Shown here: positions 55,897-64,000 of the stretch, one piece after another
How positions within the stretch are numbered: the stretch's first letter is position 1
How the letters are laid out: each line of letters opens with the position of its first letter
Source: an uncultured Pseudomonadales bacterium
GTDB lineage: Bacteria; Pseudomonadota; Gammaproteobacteria; Pseudomonadales; Azotimanducaceae
Direction of reading: 5' to 3'
DNA: 64,000 nt
NCBI GenBank assembly: GCA_958296195.1
Contig: OY282455.1
Coordinates: 1,178,001 to 1,242,000 of the forward strand
Notes under the pieces: generated by a model
Told to the model about the DNA's origin: nothing
The model's database searches: none
The model's input: the letters and a program-made list of their open reading frames with translations, nothing else
Position numbers and translations under genes: made by a program

Positions 55897-57345
55897 ATGG
55901 CTGTGGAACAGGCCGCCGGCCGAGCGTTGCGCCCAGCGGGGGTTTACCACGACCGGGCGGTGACGGCGCTGGTGCTGTGCTCCGTGGTCTGGGCGTTGTT
56001 GGGCATGCTCGCCGGCCTTTACGTCGCCGCCGAGCTGGTCTGGCCGGAGATCGACTTCGGCAGGGAATGGCTGTCCTACGGTCGGTTGCGCACCCTGCAC
56101 ACCAACGCCGTGATCTTCGGCTTCGGCGTCTCCGCCTTGATGGGCACCGCGTTCTACAGTGTGCAGCGCACCTGCCATGTGCCGCTGTTCGCGCCGAGGC
56201 TGGCCTGGTTCTGCTGCATCGGCTGGCAGTTGGGTATGCTGGCCGGGGGGCTGTCGCTTCTGGCCGGCTGGAACGCCGGCAAGGAATATGCGGAGCTGGA
56301 GTGGCCCTTCGACATCGCCATCGCCGTCGTCTGGGTCTGCTTCGCGGTCGTCTTCTTCGGCACCATCGCCAAGCGCAGAATCCAACCCATCTACGTCTCC
56401 AACTGGTTCTATGGGGCGCTCATCATCGTCATCGCCATGCTGCACATCGTCAACAGCCTGGCGGTGCCGGTGGGTCTGTCCAAGTCCTACTCCCTGTTCG
56501 CCGGCGCTCAGGACGCCATCGTGCAGTGGTGGTATGGGCACAACGCCGTCGGCTTTCTGCTGACCGGCGGCTTTCTTGGCATGCTGTACTACTTTCTGCC
56601 GAAACATGCGGACCGGCCTATATGGAGCTACCGGCTGTCCATCGTCGCCTTCTGGTCTTTCACCTACGCCTATATCTGGGCCGGCCCGCACCACCTGCAC
56701 TACAACGCCATTCCCGAATGGGTGCAGTCCTTGGGCATGGTGATGAGCCTGGTTCTGCTGGCGCCCTCTTGGGCCACGATGGTCAACGGCGTGATGACGG
56801 TGGCGGGGGCCTGGGAGAAGCTGAAGACGGACCCGGCGCTGAAGTTCATCGTCCTTTCGCTGGCGTTCTATGGGCTGGCGACCTTTGAGGGGCCGATGAT
56901 GTCCATCAAGAGCGTCAATGTGGTCAGCCACTTCACCGATTGGACCATCGGCCACGTCCACTCCGGGGCGCTGGGCTGGAACGCCATGATCACCTTCGGC
57001 ACCTTCTACTTTCTGGTTCCCCGGCTGATGGGCGCACCGCTGCACAGCGTGCGGCTGGCCAACATCCACTTCTGGCTGGCGCTGGCCGGCACCATGCTCT
57101 ACATCCTGGCCATGTGGGGCGCTGGAGTGTCCCAAGGGCTGCTCTGGCTGAGCTTGGACGAGATCGGCGAACTGAGCTTCAGCTTCAAGGACATCATGGC
57201 CAGCATGGCGCCCTACTATGCATTGCGCTTGGCGGCCGGCTTGATCTTCTTCGCCGGCGTTCTGCTGCTGGCGTTCAACTTGTTCATGACTGTCAAGGGC
57301 CGCCGCACCATTGCGGTCGCGCCGCCCAAGACCACTGGGTTCTGA
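55897..57345 (+). CDS. ccoN: cbb3-type cytochrome c oxidase subunit I
   Basis: 482 residues and 12 helices. The haem/CuB histidines lie in LHTNAVIFG, GHNAVGF, GPHHLHYNAIPEW and HFTDWTIGHVHSGALGWN, as in CcoN/FixN. It reduces oxygen at high affinity with proton pumping. GGAGG lies 11 bases before the ATG. Followed at once by ccoO, ccoQ and ccoP. The maturation genes (ccoGHIS) are not in the window. No FNR box was identified by eye in the short leader. Confidence 0.95.
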   Translation: MAVEQAAGRALRPAGVYHDRAVTALVLCSVVWALLGMLAGLYVAAELVWPEIDFGREWLSYGRLRTLHTNAVIFGFGVSALMGTAFYSVQRTCHVPLFAPRLAWFCCIGWQLGMLAGGLSLLAGWNAGKEYAELEWPFDIAIAVVWVCFAVVFFGTIAKRRIQPIYVSNWFYGALIIVIAMLHIVNSLAVPVGLSKSYSLFAGAQDAIVQWWYGHNAVGFLLTGGFLGMLYYFLPKHADRPIWSYRLSIVAFWSFTYAYIWAGPHHLHYNAIPEWVQSLGMVMSLVLLAPSWATMVNGVMTVAGAWEKLKTDPALKFIVLSLAFYGLATFEGPMMSIKSVNVVSHFTDWTIGHVHSGALGWNAMITFGTFYFLVPRLMGAPLHSVRLANIHFWLALAGTMLYILAMWGAGVSQGLLWLSLDEIGELSFSFKDIMASMAPYYALRLAAGLIFFAGVLLLAFNLFMTVKGRRTIAVAPPKTTGF

Positions 57346-57348
57346 ACG

Positions 57349-58068
57349 ATGGACGGCGTTGGGCTGCACAAACGGCTGGAAGCCAATTCGGGGCTTTTGA
57401 TCTTCGGCATCCTGCTCGTTTCCGCCATCGGTGGCCTCGTGCAGGTGCTGCCCAGCATCTTTCAGGATTCCTTGGTCGCGCCGACCGCGCAGACGACGCC
57501 CTACGACCCCTCGGAGTTAATCGGCAGGGACATCTACATCCGCGAGGGCTGCGGCGTCTGCCACTCGCAGCAGGTGCGGCCCCTGCTAGCGGAGATCAAG
57601 CGCTACGGCCCCTACTCCCGTGCTGGGGAATCGGCCTATGACCGGCCCTTTCTTTGGGGGTCGAAGCGAACCGGCCCGGATTTGCACCGCATCGGCGGTC
57701 GGTACTCCGATGAATGGCATCGCCTGCACCTGATTGACCCGCGCAGCGTGGTGCCGAACTCGATCATGCCGGCCTACCCTTGGCTGGCCGAGCGGCCGGC
57801 GAACCGCGGCCCTGATGTTCGGCGGCGAATGCGGGCGCTGCAGGCGCTTGGTCATCCCTACAGCGAGGCGGAAATCGCAGCGGCGCCGGCGGCGCTTGCC
57901 GGCTTGATGGAGATCGACGCCCTCATTGCCTACTTGCAGGGCTTGGGCGCTACGTTGAACGCCGGCGGCTTCGACCAAGCGAGCCGCACCGCGCCTTCGA
58001 CACGGGAGCAAAGGCCGCATTCGGCCGACGGAGGGGATGCGCATTTCGCGCCGGAGGCGGCAGGATGA
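57349..58068 (+). CDS. ccoO: cbb3-type cytochrome c oxidase subunit II (mono-haem)
   Basis: 239 residues. One N-terminal helix (LLIFGILLVSAIGGLVQVLP), then the haem site CGVCH in REGCGVCHSQQVRP and the axial Met in NSIMPAYPW. The C-terminal ~35 residues are low-complexity. Starts three bases after ccoN and overlaps ccoQ by four (ATGA). Confidence 0.94.
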   Translation: MDGVGLHKRLEANSGLLIFGILLVSAIGGLVQVLPSIFQDSLVAPTAQTTPYDPSELIGRDIYIREGCGVCHSQQVRPLLAEIKRYGPYSRAGESAYDRPFLWGSKRTGPDLHRIGGRYSDEWHRLHLIDPRSVVPNSIMPAYPWLAERPANRGPDVRRRMRALQALGHPYSEAEIAAAPAALAGLMEIDALIAYLQGLGATLNAGGFDQASRTAPSTREQRPHSADGGDAHFAPEAAG

Positions 58069-58220
58069 CTTGGTTTCTTTTCGCCGGCGACATGCTGGTC
58101 ATGCTGTTCATGGTGGCGCTGGTCGTCTGGGTTTTTTGGCGTTCGCCCGACAAGACCTTGGACGCCACTGCCCGCATCCCGTTGGAGGACGAACTTGCCG
58201 ATGAGCGGACTATCTCTTAG
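58065..58220 (+). CDS. ccoQ: cbb3-type cytochrome c oxidase subunit IV (CcoQ)
   Basis: 51 residues. ATGACTTGG at 58065 overlaps the ccoO stop. One helix (DMLVMLFMVALVVWVFW) followed by RSPDK and an acidic tail (PLEDEL), the standard form of this small stabilising subunit. Position between ccoO and ccoP is canonical. Confidence 0.88.
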   Translation: MTWFLFAGDMLVMLFMVALVVWVFWRSPDKTLDATARIPLEDELADERTIS

Positions 58221-58297
58221 CTTTCCCGCTTTGGGGACAGGTCTTCAGAGCGCCGGGGCATGGCGAAGCCACCCTCAGGAGTCAAGGAGGAACGGCC

Positions 58298-59203
58298 ATG
58301 CCGGGTGCTGACCTGCCGGGAGCCTTTTGGACCGGCTGGATTGCCGTGCTCACGGTCGGCAGCCTCATTGGCTTGGGCTGGTTGGTGCATAGCGTTTACT
58401 TCGCTGCCGATGCGCCGCAGCAGGATGCGGAGGGCGAAGCCGAGCCAGTCTGGGACGGCAATCTCCGCGAAGGCGCCCAACCGCCGCCGCTGTGGTGGTT
58501 CTGGCTGCTGTTCGGTTCGCTGGTGGTCTCCGTCCTCTATCTAATGCTCTACCCCGGCCTCGGCAGCTACGCCGGCGCCTTGCAGTGGTCGCAAGGCGGT
58601 CGGCTGCAGGAAAGCATGGCCGAATTCGAGGCGGAGTTCGGCGGGGTGCGCCGCTTGGTCGCCGAAGCCTCGCTTGCCACCCTGCAAGCGGATCTTGAGC
58701 TGATGGCCTCCGCTCAGCGGATCTACGACCGCAACTGCGCCGCCTGCCACGGCTACGACGCCCGAGGCCAAGCGCAGCGCTTCCCCAACCTGACCGATGC
58801 CGAATGGCAGTGGGGCGGCAGTCCGGCCGCCATCGAGCAGTCCATTCGCCAAGGCCGCCAAGCCGCCATGGTCGGCTGGCTGCCGGTGCTCGGCGAAGCC
58901 GGCGTCCGGCAGTTGGCTCATTACACGCAGCAATTGGGGCGGGGCGCCGCCGCCGCTCATCCCGCCAAGGCGCAGTACGATCAGTTCTGCGCCGCCTGCC
59001 ACGGTGCCGAGGGCGACGGCAACCCAATCTTGGGAGCGCCGAGCCTCAAGGACGATGTGGCCCTGTACGGCAACAGCCTAGACGCCATTGAAGCCTCAAT
59101 CGCCAGCGGGCGGAACGGCCTCATGCCACCGTTTGGCGAGCGCCTGGACGACACCCAAATCCGCCTGCTGGTGGCGCTGCTGACGCAGGAAACAACAGGA
59201 TGA
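58298..59203 (+). CDS. ccoP: cbb3-type cytochrome c oxidase subunit III (di-haem)
   Basis: 301 residues; AAGGAGGAA precedes the ATG. Two N-terminal helices (FWTGWIAVLTVGSLIGLGWLV and WWFWLLFGSLVVSVLYLML) flank the FixP/CcoP N-domain with VWDGNLREGAQPPP. Two CAACH haem sites follow (residues ~147 and ~231), each with a distal Met (AAMVGWLP, GLMPPFG). It passes electrons from cytochrome c to CcoO/CcoN. The 77-base gap after ccoQ holds no gene. Confidence 0.95.
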   Translation: MPGADLPGAFWTGWIAVLTVGSLIGLGWLVHSVYFAADAPQQDAEGEAEPVWDGNLREGAQPPPLWWFWLLFGSLVVSVLYLMLYPGLGSYAGALQWSQGGRLQESMAEFEAEFGGVRRLVAEASLATLQADLELMASAQRIYDRNCAACHGYDARGQAQRFPNLTDAEWQWGGSPAAIEQSIRQGRQAAMVGWLPVLGEAGVRQLAHYTQQLGRGAAAAHPAKAQYDQFCAACHGAEGDGNPILGAPSLKDDVALYGNSLDAIEASIASGRNGLMPPFGERLDDTQIRLLVALLTQETTG

Positions 59204-59413
59204 GCGAATCCATTGCCCTCCGTCACGGAAAATGGACCTCCACCATATTTGCCGCTGCTCCGTCTTTGGGACACTCTTGATGGGGGAGCTTGCCGGCGAC
59301 GAGCTTGCCTAGGGCGTGACCTAGAAGGCGGTCAAGTGCCCAGCCCTGCCTTGGTATGCCTGCATTGGGTGTGTTGAATGCAATGGAGAAGCGCTCAAGC
59401 CCCTGTTATGCGG

Positions 59414-60082
59414 TCAAACTGGGGGCTCGCCAACCTGCCCCGTCAGCCACCAGCGGATGACCGGCAGATGCTGCCGGCCGATGTAGAGCTCGCCGCCCAC
59501 CACAAAGGCCGGGGTGTCGTTTGCGCCTAGGGATCGGGCCTCGGCGAAGACTGCATCGAGTTCCGCCTGGGCCGGGCCGGCCAAATACGCGCCAAACTCC
59601 GCCCCCTCCCCTCCAGCGGCGGCGATGGCGACGGTGGTGGCCTTCGCATCGGCAGAGTCCATGCGGCCCGCCCACAGGTCCGCAAACACTTGGGTGACGT
59701 AGGCCCGGCATTGGCTGGCTTCGGCGCCTTGACGGCGCAGCCACAACAACCCGGCGTTGGCGGCGAAGCCGTCCCAGTCCGCCGGTGGATGAATCAACTC
59801 AATGCCTTGGTTGCGGGCGTAAAGCGCCTGCTCCCGGCGGCGGTACTCCGCCCGCACTCGGACGTGAACCGCACTCCTGGAGGCATCGGCGGAGCCGGAC
59901 TTGAGGCGCTTGGGCTGGAAACTAAGGGGCCGCCAATCGACCGTGGCGCCTACTTCGTCCACCAGCGCCAAGGTTGGCCCCAAGGCCAAGCGCGAGTTGG
60001 CGCTCTTGAAGTCGATGTAGGCGACCAGTGCGGCGGCTTCAGACGGGGGGGATGGCACGTTTTGGCTAATGTCTTGGCTCAT
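59414..60082 (-). CDS. DsbA-family / 2-hydroxychromene-2-carboxylate isomerase-like protein
   Basis: 222 residues. YIDFKSANSRLALGPTLAL and the C-terminal NDTPAFVVGGELYIGRQHLPVIRWWL follow the thioredoxin-like HCCA isomerase/GST-kappa fold; there is no CxxC, so it is not an oxidoreductase of disulfides. Family members isomerise aromatic ring-cleavage products with glutathione. It is a tandem paralogue of the next gene and lies downstream of it on the same strand, 51 bases away. Confidence 0.78.
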   Translation of the reverse strand: MSQDISQNVPSPPSEAAALVAYIDFKSANSRLALGPTLALVDEVGATVDWRPLSFQPKRLKSGSADASRSAVHVRVRAEYRRREQALYARNQGIELIHPPADWDGFAANAGLLWLRRQGAEASQCRAYVTQVFADLWAGRMDSADAKATTVAIAAAGGEGAEFGAYLAGPAQAELDAVFAEARSLGANDTPAFVVGGELYIGRQHLPVIRWWLTGQVGEPPV

Positions 60083-60133
60083 TGATCGTGTTGCCCTTCC
60101 GTCAAGAAAACGGTGCCACTCAGCGGGCGTCCG

Positions 60134-60808
60134 TCAAAACGGCTGATAGGCGATGTCCGGCGCTGGCCCTTGGCGCCCGCCCAGCAGCCAGCGCACCATC
60201 GGCAGATGCTCGCGGCCAAAGAACACCTGGTCTTCAATGACGTAAGTGGGCACGCCGAACAGTCCGGCCGGCAGCAGCTTGGCTTGCAGGGCGTCATGCT
60301 CACGGCGGCCAGGCCCAGCTAGATAGCCTTGAAACCCGCTTGTCGGGGCGCCTGCTTCCGCAAGCAACGCCTCAATGACGGTCGGATCCTCTATGTCCAG
60401 CTCCCTCCGCCAGAAGCGTTCATAGACCGCCAAGGAATAACGCCTAAGACAGTCCCCGCTCGCGTTCTTAGCCCACTGCATGCCGATGGCCGCCAAGGAG
60501 GAGTCCCAAATTTTCATGGTGCCCTTCAGCACCAACCCCCGCTGCCGCGCCGTGCGCTTGGCGTCCCGATAAGCGTAACGCACCCAAGCCCATTGCTCTT
60601 CGCTGCGCTTGCTCTCCAGCACCTTGCCCTGCTCGTCGGCCTTGGCGGTGCCCAGATAGCTGCCGATGTCCAGCGTCAAATGCCGCCAGTCAATGCGGAT
60701 GCCGAAATCGTCCTCCAACTGATAGGTGGGCGCCAAGGCCAAGAAGGCGTAGGGACTCTTGTAGTCCACATAGACGATGAGGGAGGCGTCGGATTGCAAG
60801 GGGTCCAT
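60134..60808 (-). CDS. DsbA-family / 2-hydroxychromene-2-carboxylate isomerase-like protein
   Basis: 224 residues. VYVDYKSPYAFLALAPTYQL keeps the family SPYAFLA segment including the catalytic-position Ser region, which has diverged in the paralogue at 59414. The end has FGVPTYVIEDQVFFGREHLPMVRWLLGG. It lacks CxxC. No pathway genes for naphthalene-type degradation are nearby, so the substrate is open. No strong ribosome site is seen before the ATG. Confidence 0.8.
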   Translation of the reverse strand: MDPLQSDASLIVYVDYKSPYAFLALAPTYQLEDDFGIRIDWRHLTLDIGSYLGTAKADEQGKVLESKRSEEQWAWVRYAYRDAKRTARQRGLVLKGTMKIWDSSLAAIGMQWAKNASGDCLRRYSLAVYERFWRRELDIEDPTVIEALLAEAGAPTSGFQGYLAGPGRREHDALQAKLLPAGLFGVPTYVIEDQVFFGREHLPMVRWLLGGRQGPAPDIAYQPF

Positions 60809-61016
60809 GCTTAGTGGCCACTCAATGGCGAGTGGCGCAGCGACAATTCATTCATGCTCAAGACCCATGCTAGAAGATCGCCTTCTGTTCGTCACGCTAC
60901 CTTATAGGAACATCGCGTTGGGTTGAACTTCCTGACTTGGCAGCAGCCATCCAGTCTTGACCTCCCGCCGACAGCCGCATCTAATCCTGTCATTTTACGC
61001 CTCCTGCCCCCTCACC

Positions 61017-62054
61017 ATGACCCGACTTGCCGTGCTCGACTTGGCGCCCATCATTGAAGGGGGCGATGCGCGTTTGGCGTTGCGGAACTCGCTGGACTTG
61101 GCGCGCTGCGCCGAGGGCTGGGGCTATGAGCGCTATTGGGTGGCGGAGCACCACAACATGCGCGGCATCGCCAGCGCCGCTACGGCGGTGGTGATTGGCC
61201 ATATCGCCGGGGGCACCTCGAGCATTCGGGTGGGGGCCGGCGGGGTGATGCTGCCGAACCATGCGCCGCTGGTGATCGCCGAACAGTTCGGCACCTTGGA
61301 ATCGCTCTTTCCGGGGCGCATCGACCTCGGCATTGGCCGCGCTCCGGGCACCGACCAAATGACCGCCCATGCGCTGCGGCGAACCTTGGCCGGGGATATC
61401 GACCGCTTTCCGCAGGACGTCATCGAGCTTAGGGACTACTTCGCCGAACCGCAGCCCAGCCGCCATGTGCAGGCGGTGCCGGGCGCTGGGCTCAAGGTGC
61501 CGCTGTGGATTCTCGGCTCGAGCCTCTACGGGGCGCAGTTGGCGGCGCTGCTGGGGCTGCCTTACGCCTTCGCTTCACACTTTGCGCCAGCCGCTCTTGA
61601 TGAGGCACTCAAGACCTATCGCGAACACTTCACCCCATCGCCGCAGTTGGCCCAACCCTATGTGATGGTGGGCTACAACGTGTTCGCCGCGGAGACGGAC
61701 GAGGAAGCCCGGCTGCTGCGCACGTCCTCGCAGCAATCGTTTCTCAAGCTGCGCACCGGAAACCCCGGCCCGCTACCGCCGCCGAAGGCGGACTTCGAGG
61801 CCAAGCTCGGCGCCGCCGAACGGCACCTGCTGGGGCAGGTCACCGCCTGTTCCGCAGTTGGAGCGCCAGACAGGGTGCGCACCGAGCTTGAACGCTTTGT
61901 GGAGCGCACCGGGGCTGATGAAGTGATCGTCTCATCCCACATCTACGACCACGGCGCCCGCCTCCGGTCCTATCAGATCGCCGCGGAGGTCGGTGCGCAT
62001 CTGCGCGGCGTCGCCGACAAGGAAACCGATCAAACCCAGCCGCGCAGACGGTAA
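61017..62054 (+). CDS. LLM-class flavin-dependent monooxygenase (luciferase-like)
   Basis: 345 residues from the ATG at 61017. [67 protein letters not shown] and the C-terminal [13 protein letters not shown] are typical of the MsnO8-type luciferase-like family. These use FMNH2 and oxygen. The segment before the ATG is pyrimidine-rich without a ribosome site. The 3' end overlaps the convergent gene at 62030 by 25 bases. Confidence 0.87.
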   Translation: MTRLAVLDLAPIIEGGDARLALRNSLDLARCAEGWGYERYWVAEHHNMRGIASAATAVVIGHIAGGTSSIRVGAGGVMLPNHAPLVIAEQFGTLESLFPGRIDLGIGRAPGTDQMTAHALRRTLAGDIDRFPQDVIELRDYFAEPQPSRHVQAVPGAGLKVPLWILGSSLYGAQLAALLGLPYAFASHFAPAALDEALKTYREHFTPSPQLAQPYVMVGYNVFAAETDEEARLLRTSSQQSFLKLRTGNPGPLPPPKADFEAKLGAAERHLLGQVTACSAVGAPDRVRTELERFVERTGADEVIVSSHIYDHGARLRSYQIAAEVGAHLRGVADKETDQTQPRRR

Positions 62055-62815
62055 GCCAAGTAGCCCAAGAGCTCCCAAAATTTCCTGCTGTTGCTCATCA
62101 GTGCGCGGGCGTTGGGCAATGCCCAGAAGATTGTCGGTGCCGCCTCAGCCCACCTTGCGTGATCGCAGGGTGCCGGAATGACCTCCAGCCCAGTGCGCTC
62201 AAACGCTGCAAGGGAGCGATCCATATGCCAATAGGAAGTCACCAACAGCACCTTCTTTATCTCCAGGCCGGAAGCCATTTCCGAGGTGAAAAGGGCGTTT
62301 TGGTATGTGGATCGGCTGTTTGCCTCCTTGATTATGGAGGCGTCAGGTACGCCAAATTCATTGAGTAGGATGCGCATGGCCTCCGCTGGGGACTGTCTGT
62401 CGGGCTCATGGGCCCGGTCCCAAATGTTGCCTGCGGAAGCGATGATGTAGGGGGCCTTGCCGGCCTTATACAGCCGAGCGGCGTGCCAAACGCGATCGGC
62501 GGCACCGTTCATGTTCGGGTAGATCATGCCGCTTGAAACGGGATCGACGCCGCCGCCCAGCAGCACGATGGCGTCGGCAAAGGGCAGCTCTTCAATGTGT
62601 TGCGGCGGATAGGGTGCCCTGGACTGCTTGTCAAGCATGTACACCACGAAGGGTGTTGACCAAATCCAGAGCCACGCCAAGGCGAATGCCAGCAACCAGG
62701 CACCTAGGCCCCGCCGATGCAACATCAACGCCGCTAGTGCAGCCACCGCAACGAGGATGGCGATGCCGAGGGGCAGAAAAAGTAGGCCCAGTATTTTGTC
62801 AAGCAGGAGCGGCAT
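62030..62815 (-). CDS. YdcF/ElyC-like (DUF218) membrane protein
   Basis: 261 residues. Two N-terminal helices ([22 protein letters not shown] and [14 protein letters not shown]) precede the DUF218 domain: [37 protein letters not shown], the [11 protein letters not shown] motif and [18 protein letters not shown]. Family members such as ElyC affect envelope biogenesis at the undecaprenyl-phosphate step. The start at 62815 is chosen over 62824 by its ATG. Confidence 0.85.
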   Translation of the reverse strand: MPLLLDKILGLLFLPLGIAILVAVAALAALMLHRRGLGAWLLAFALAWLWIWSTPFVVYMLDKQSRAPYPPQHIEELPFADAIVLLGGGVDPVSSGMIYPNMNGAADRVWHAARLYKAGKAPYIIASAGNIWDRAHEPDRQSPAEAMRILLNEFGVPDASIIKEANSRSTYQNALFTSEMASGLEIKKVLLVTSYWHMDRSLAAFERTGLEVIPAPCDHARWAEAAPTIFWALPNARALMSNSRKFWELLGYLAYRLRGWV

Positions 62816-62824
62816 GCAGACCAA

Positions 62825-63691
62825 CTAAGGCCGGGTGGCAGCTTGCTCGCGGGCCTCCTTCCTGATCTTGGGAGCGCCGCTGGGATCCACCCCCGCCTCG
62901 TAGAGGATGCGGGCGTTGGCATGGCCGAGGTGATGCAGGCCAAAGGCCGAGTGAATGGCGTTGTACATGCCTTGGGCGTCCAAGGACTGGTTCACCGCCA
63001 GCTTCGCCAGCTTTAGGCCGAAGGGCGGCTGCTTGGCGATTTTCTTGGCTAGATCCAAAGTGAATGCCTCCAGTTCGTCCCTAGGCACCACATGGTTGAC
63101 CATGCCCAGCTCCTTGCCTTCCTGGGCGCTGATGGCGTCGCCGGTGAAGAGCATCTCCTTGGCTTTGCGGTGGCCCAGCTCCCAAGCATGGACGAAGTAT
63201 TCGTGGCCATTGACGCCGAAGGCGATCACCGGGTCGGAGAACTGAGCGTCTTCGGATGCGACGATCAGGTCAAAGGGCCAGACCAGCATCAGCCCGCCGG
63301 CGATGGCTTTGCCTTGCACTTGGACGATGGTCGGCTTCGGCATGTTGCGCCAGCGCCAGCAGAAGCCGATGAACACCTCTTGCTCCATCGCCATGTGCCC
63401 TTCCTGGCCGGGGCGCCGATAGCCCCCCACCCCCATGATCGGTGGGCCAAAGTCGCCGACTTGGCTGCGGTCCTTTAGGTGGTGTCCGGATGAGAAATGC
63501 GGCCCGTCGGCGCCGATGATGACTACCTTGACGCCGTCGTCGTGCATGGCCACGTTCAGGGCGCGGTCGATCTCATAGAGCATCTGCTTGTCTTGGGCGT
63601 TGCGGACGTCCGCCCGCGCCAGCATGATGCGGGCCACCGCCGGGGCCGGCTGCTCATAGCGAATCTGCTCAAAAACCGTAGTTGCCGTCAT
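62825..63691 (-). CDS. Enoyl-CoA hydratase/isomerase-family protein
   Basis: 288 residues; AAGGAG lies five bases before the ATG at 63691. Crotonase features: ARIMLARADVRNAQ, VVIIGADGPHFSSGHHLKD (oxyanion-hole region), KPTIVQVQGKAIAGGLMLVWPFDLIVASEDAQF and a C-terminal AREQAATRP. The usual catalytic Glu positions read with GVN and HEYF, so acyl-CoA hydratase versus another crotonase reaction is uncertain. It is ten bases from the DUF218 gene, in the same direction. Confidence 0.85.
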   Translation of the reverse strand: MTATTVFEQIRYEQPAPAVARIMLARADVRNAQDKQMLYEIDRALNVAMHDDGVKVVIIGADGPHFSSGHHLKDRSQVGDFGPPIMGVGGYRRPGQEGHMAMEQEVFIGFCWRWRNMPKPTIVQVQGKAIAGGLMLVWPFDLIVASEDAQFSDPVIAFGVNGHEYFVHAWELGHRKAKEMLFTGDAISAQEGKELGMVNHVVPRDELEAFTLDLAKKIAKQPPFGLKLAKLAVNQSLDAQGMYNAIHSAFGLHHLGHANARILYEAGVDPSGAPKIRKEAREQAATRP

Positions 63692-63974
63692 CGTCACTCC
63701 TTTCCGCCGTGCAGGGCGCGGGCGGCTCGGCGCATCAGTCGCAAAACCCGCCCGCAGGCGCCTTCAGAATGCGCATCATATAGGTTTCAACCAATTTGCG
63801 GCAAAACGTTGAACGGCCAAAGCGCCCGCCGAATGCCGCTGGATGCCTCAACATGCTCCAAATGCTGTGCAAACGCATCCGACGAGGCGGTGTGAACGCC
63901 CCGCATCAACCTGTTGCCTTTGGTCGGGCCGGAACTTACAGTCAACGCACCCGCACCTTTAAGGAGGAAGGCCC

Positions 63975-64000
63975 ATGAAACTCTCGCTGAAGATAGCGGT
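63975..64000 (+). CDS. Start of a gene truncated by the window edge
   Basis: AAGGAGGAAG followed by ATG at 63975 and the codons for MKLSLKIAV, which look like the beginning of a signal peptide or membrane protein. No more can be said. Confidence 0.55.

Noticed and set aside
55120-57369. Open frame of 749 codons on the minus strand
   Set aside because: Antisense to the Yip1-like gene and ccoN; very rich in Gln, His and Arg, with no domain features.

Overview
The window is GC-rich, densely coding Gram-negative DNA. It carries TonB-dependent receptors, an RND efflux pump, lipoprotein signal sequences, a YadA-like surface protein and a ccoNOQP cytochrome oxidase operon. The pairing of TonB receptors with tryptophan-halogenase-like, SapC and cupin-like genes under LacI control, plus a DmdA-like gene, suggests a marine or host-associated gammaproteobacterium. 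That placement is an inference from gene content; no rRNA or other phylogenetic marker is present.

Layout. 0-2 kb: 3' end of an NhaC-type antiporter and a YadA-like protein. 2-12 kb: a scattered catabolic set (epoxide-hydrolase-like enzyme, KshA-like Rieske oxygenase, ThuA-like protein, SnoaL-like protein, two SDRs, a GPH-type transporter, cytochrome P450, membrane-anchored SGNH-like protein), which looks like oxidation of steroid- or terpenoid-like or other hydrophobic carbon sources. 12-29 kb: a carbohydrate utilisation locus with a LacI regulator, two tandem GAPDH-family genes (the first lacks the catalytic cysteine), a clan-A glycoside hydrolase, a GH3 beta-glucosidase, a large TonB receptor, two tryptophan-halogenase-like flavoproteins, SapC, a cupin-like protein and a sugar:cation symporter. 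Three near-identical palindromes (TGACARCGYTGTCA type) mark likely LacI operators upstream of the GAPDH pair, the glycosidases and the TonB receptor. A triplicated 89-bp repeat lies between the GAPDH genes and the glycosidases. 29-33.5 kb: a small accessory patch with a broken serine hydrolase gene, an AT-richer PD-(D/E)XK nuclease-like gene and a hipBA module.

33.5-49.4 kb is the most unusual part. On the minus strand a chain of overlapping genes runs DmdA-like, nucleotidyltransferase, lasso-peptide B2 protease, RND adaptor, RND pump. On the plus strand come an MFS transporter, a TPP riboswitch with a TonB receptor, then a 68-aa lasso-precursor-like ORF whose 5' end contains an uninterrupted run of 22 C. 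It is followed by a glycosyltransferase, a sulfotransferase, an HPr-kinase-like kinase and a second sulfotransferase. A minus-strand remnant between them joins the N-terminal start and the C-terminal tail of an asparagine-synthetase-like lasso cyclase, with the middle missing. This reads as a heavily tailored lasso peptide locus that may be phase-variable and whose local cyclase has been lost.

49.4-64 kb: a TolB-amidohydrolase fusion, an IclR regulator, a quinone-oxidoreductase-like MDR, a Yip1-like protein followed by ccoNOQP, two DsbA/HCCA-isomerase-like paralogues, a luciferase-like monooxygenase, a YdcF-like membrane protein, an enoyl-CoA hydratase, and the first codons of a gene that runs off the window. 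No tRNA, rRNA, CRISPR array or insertion sequence was seen.
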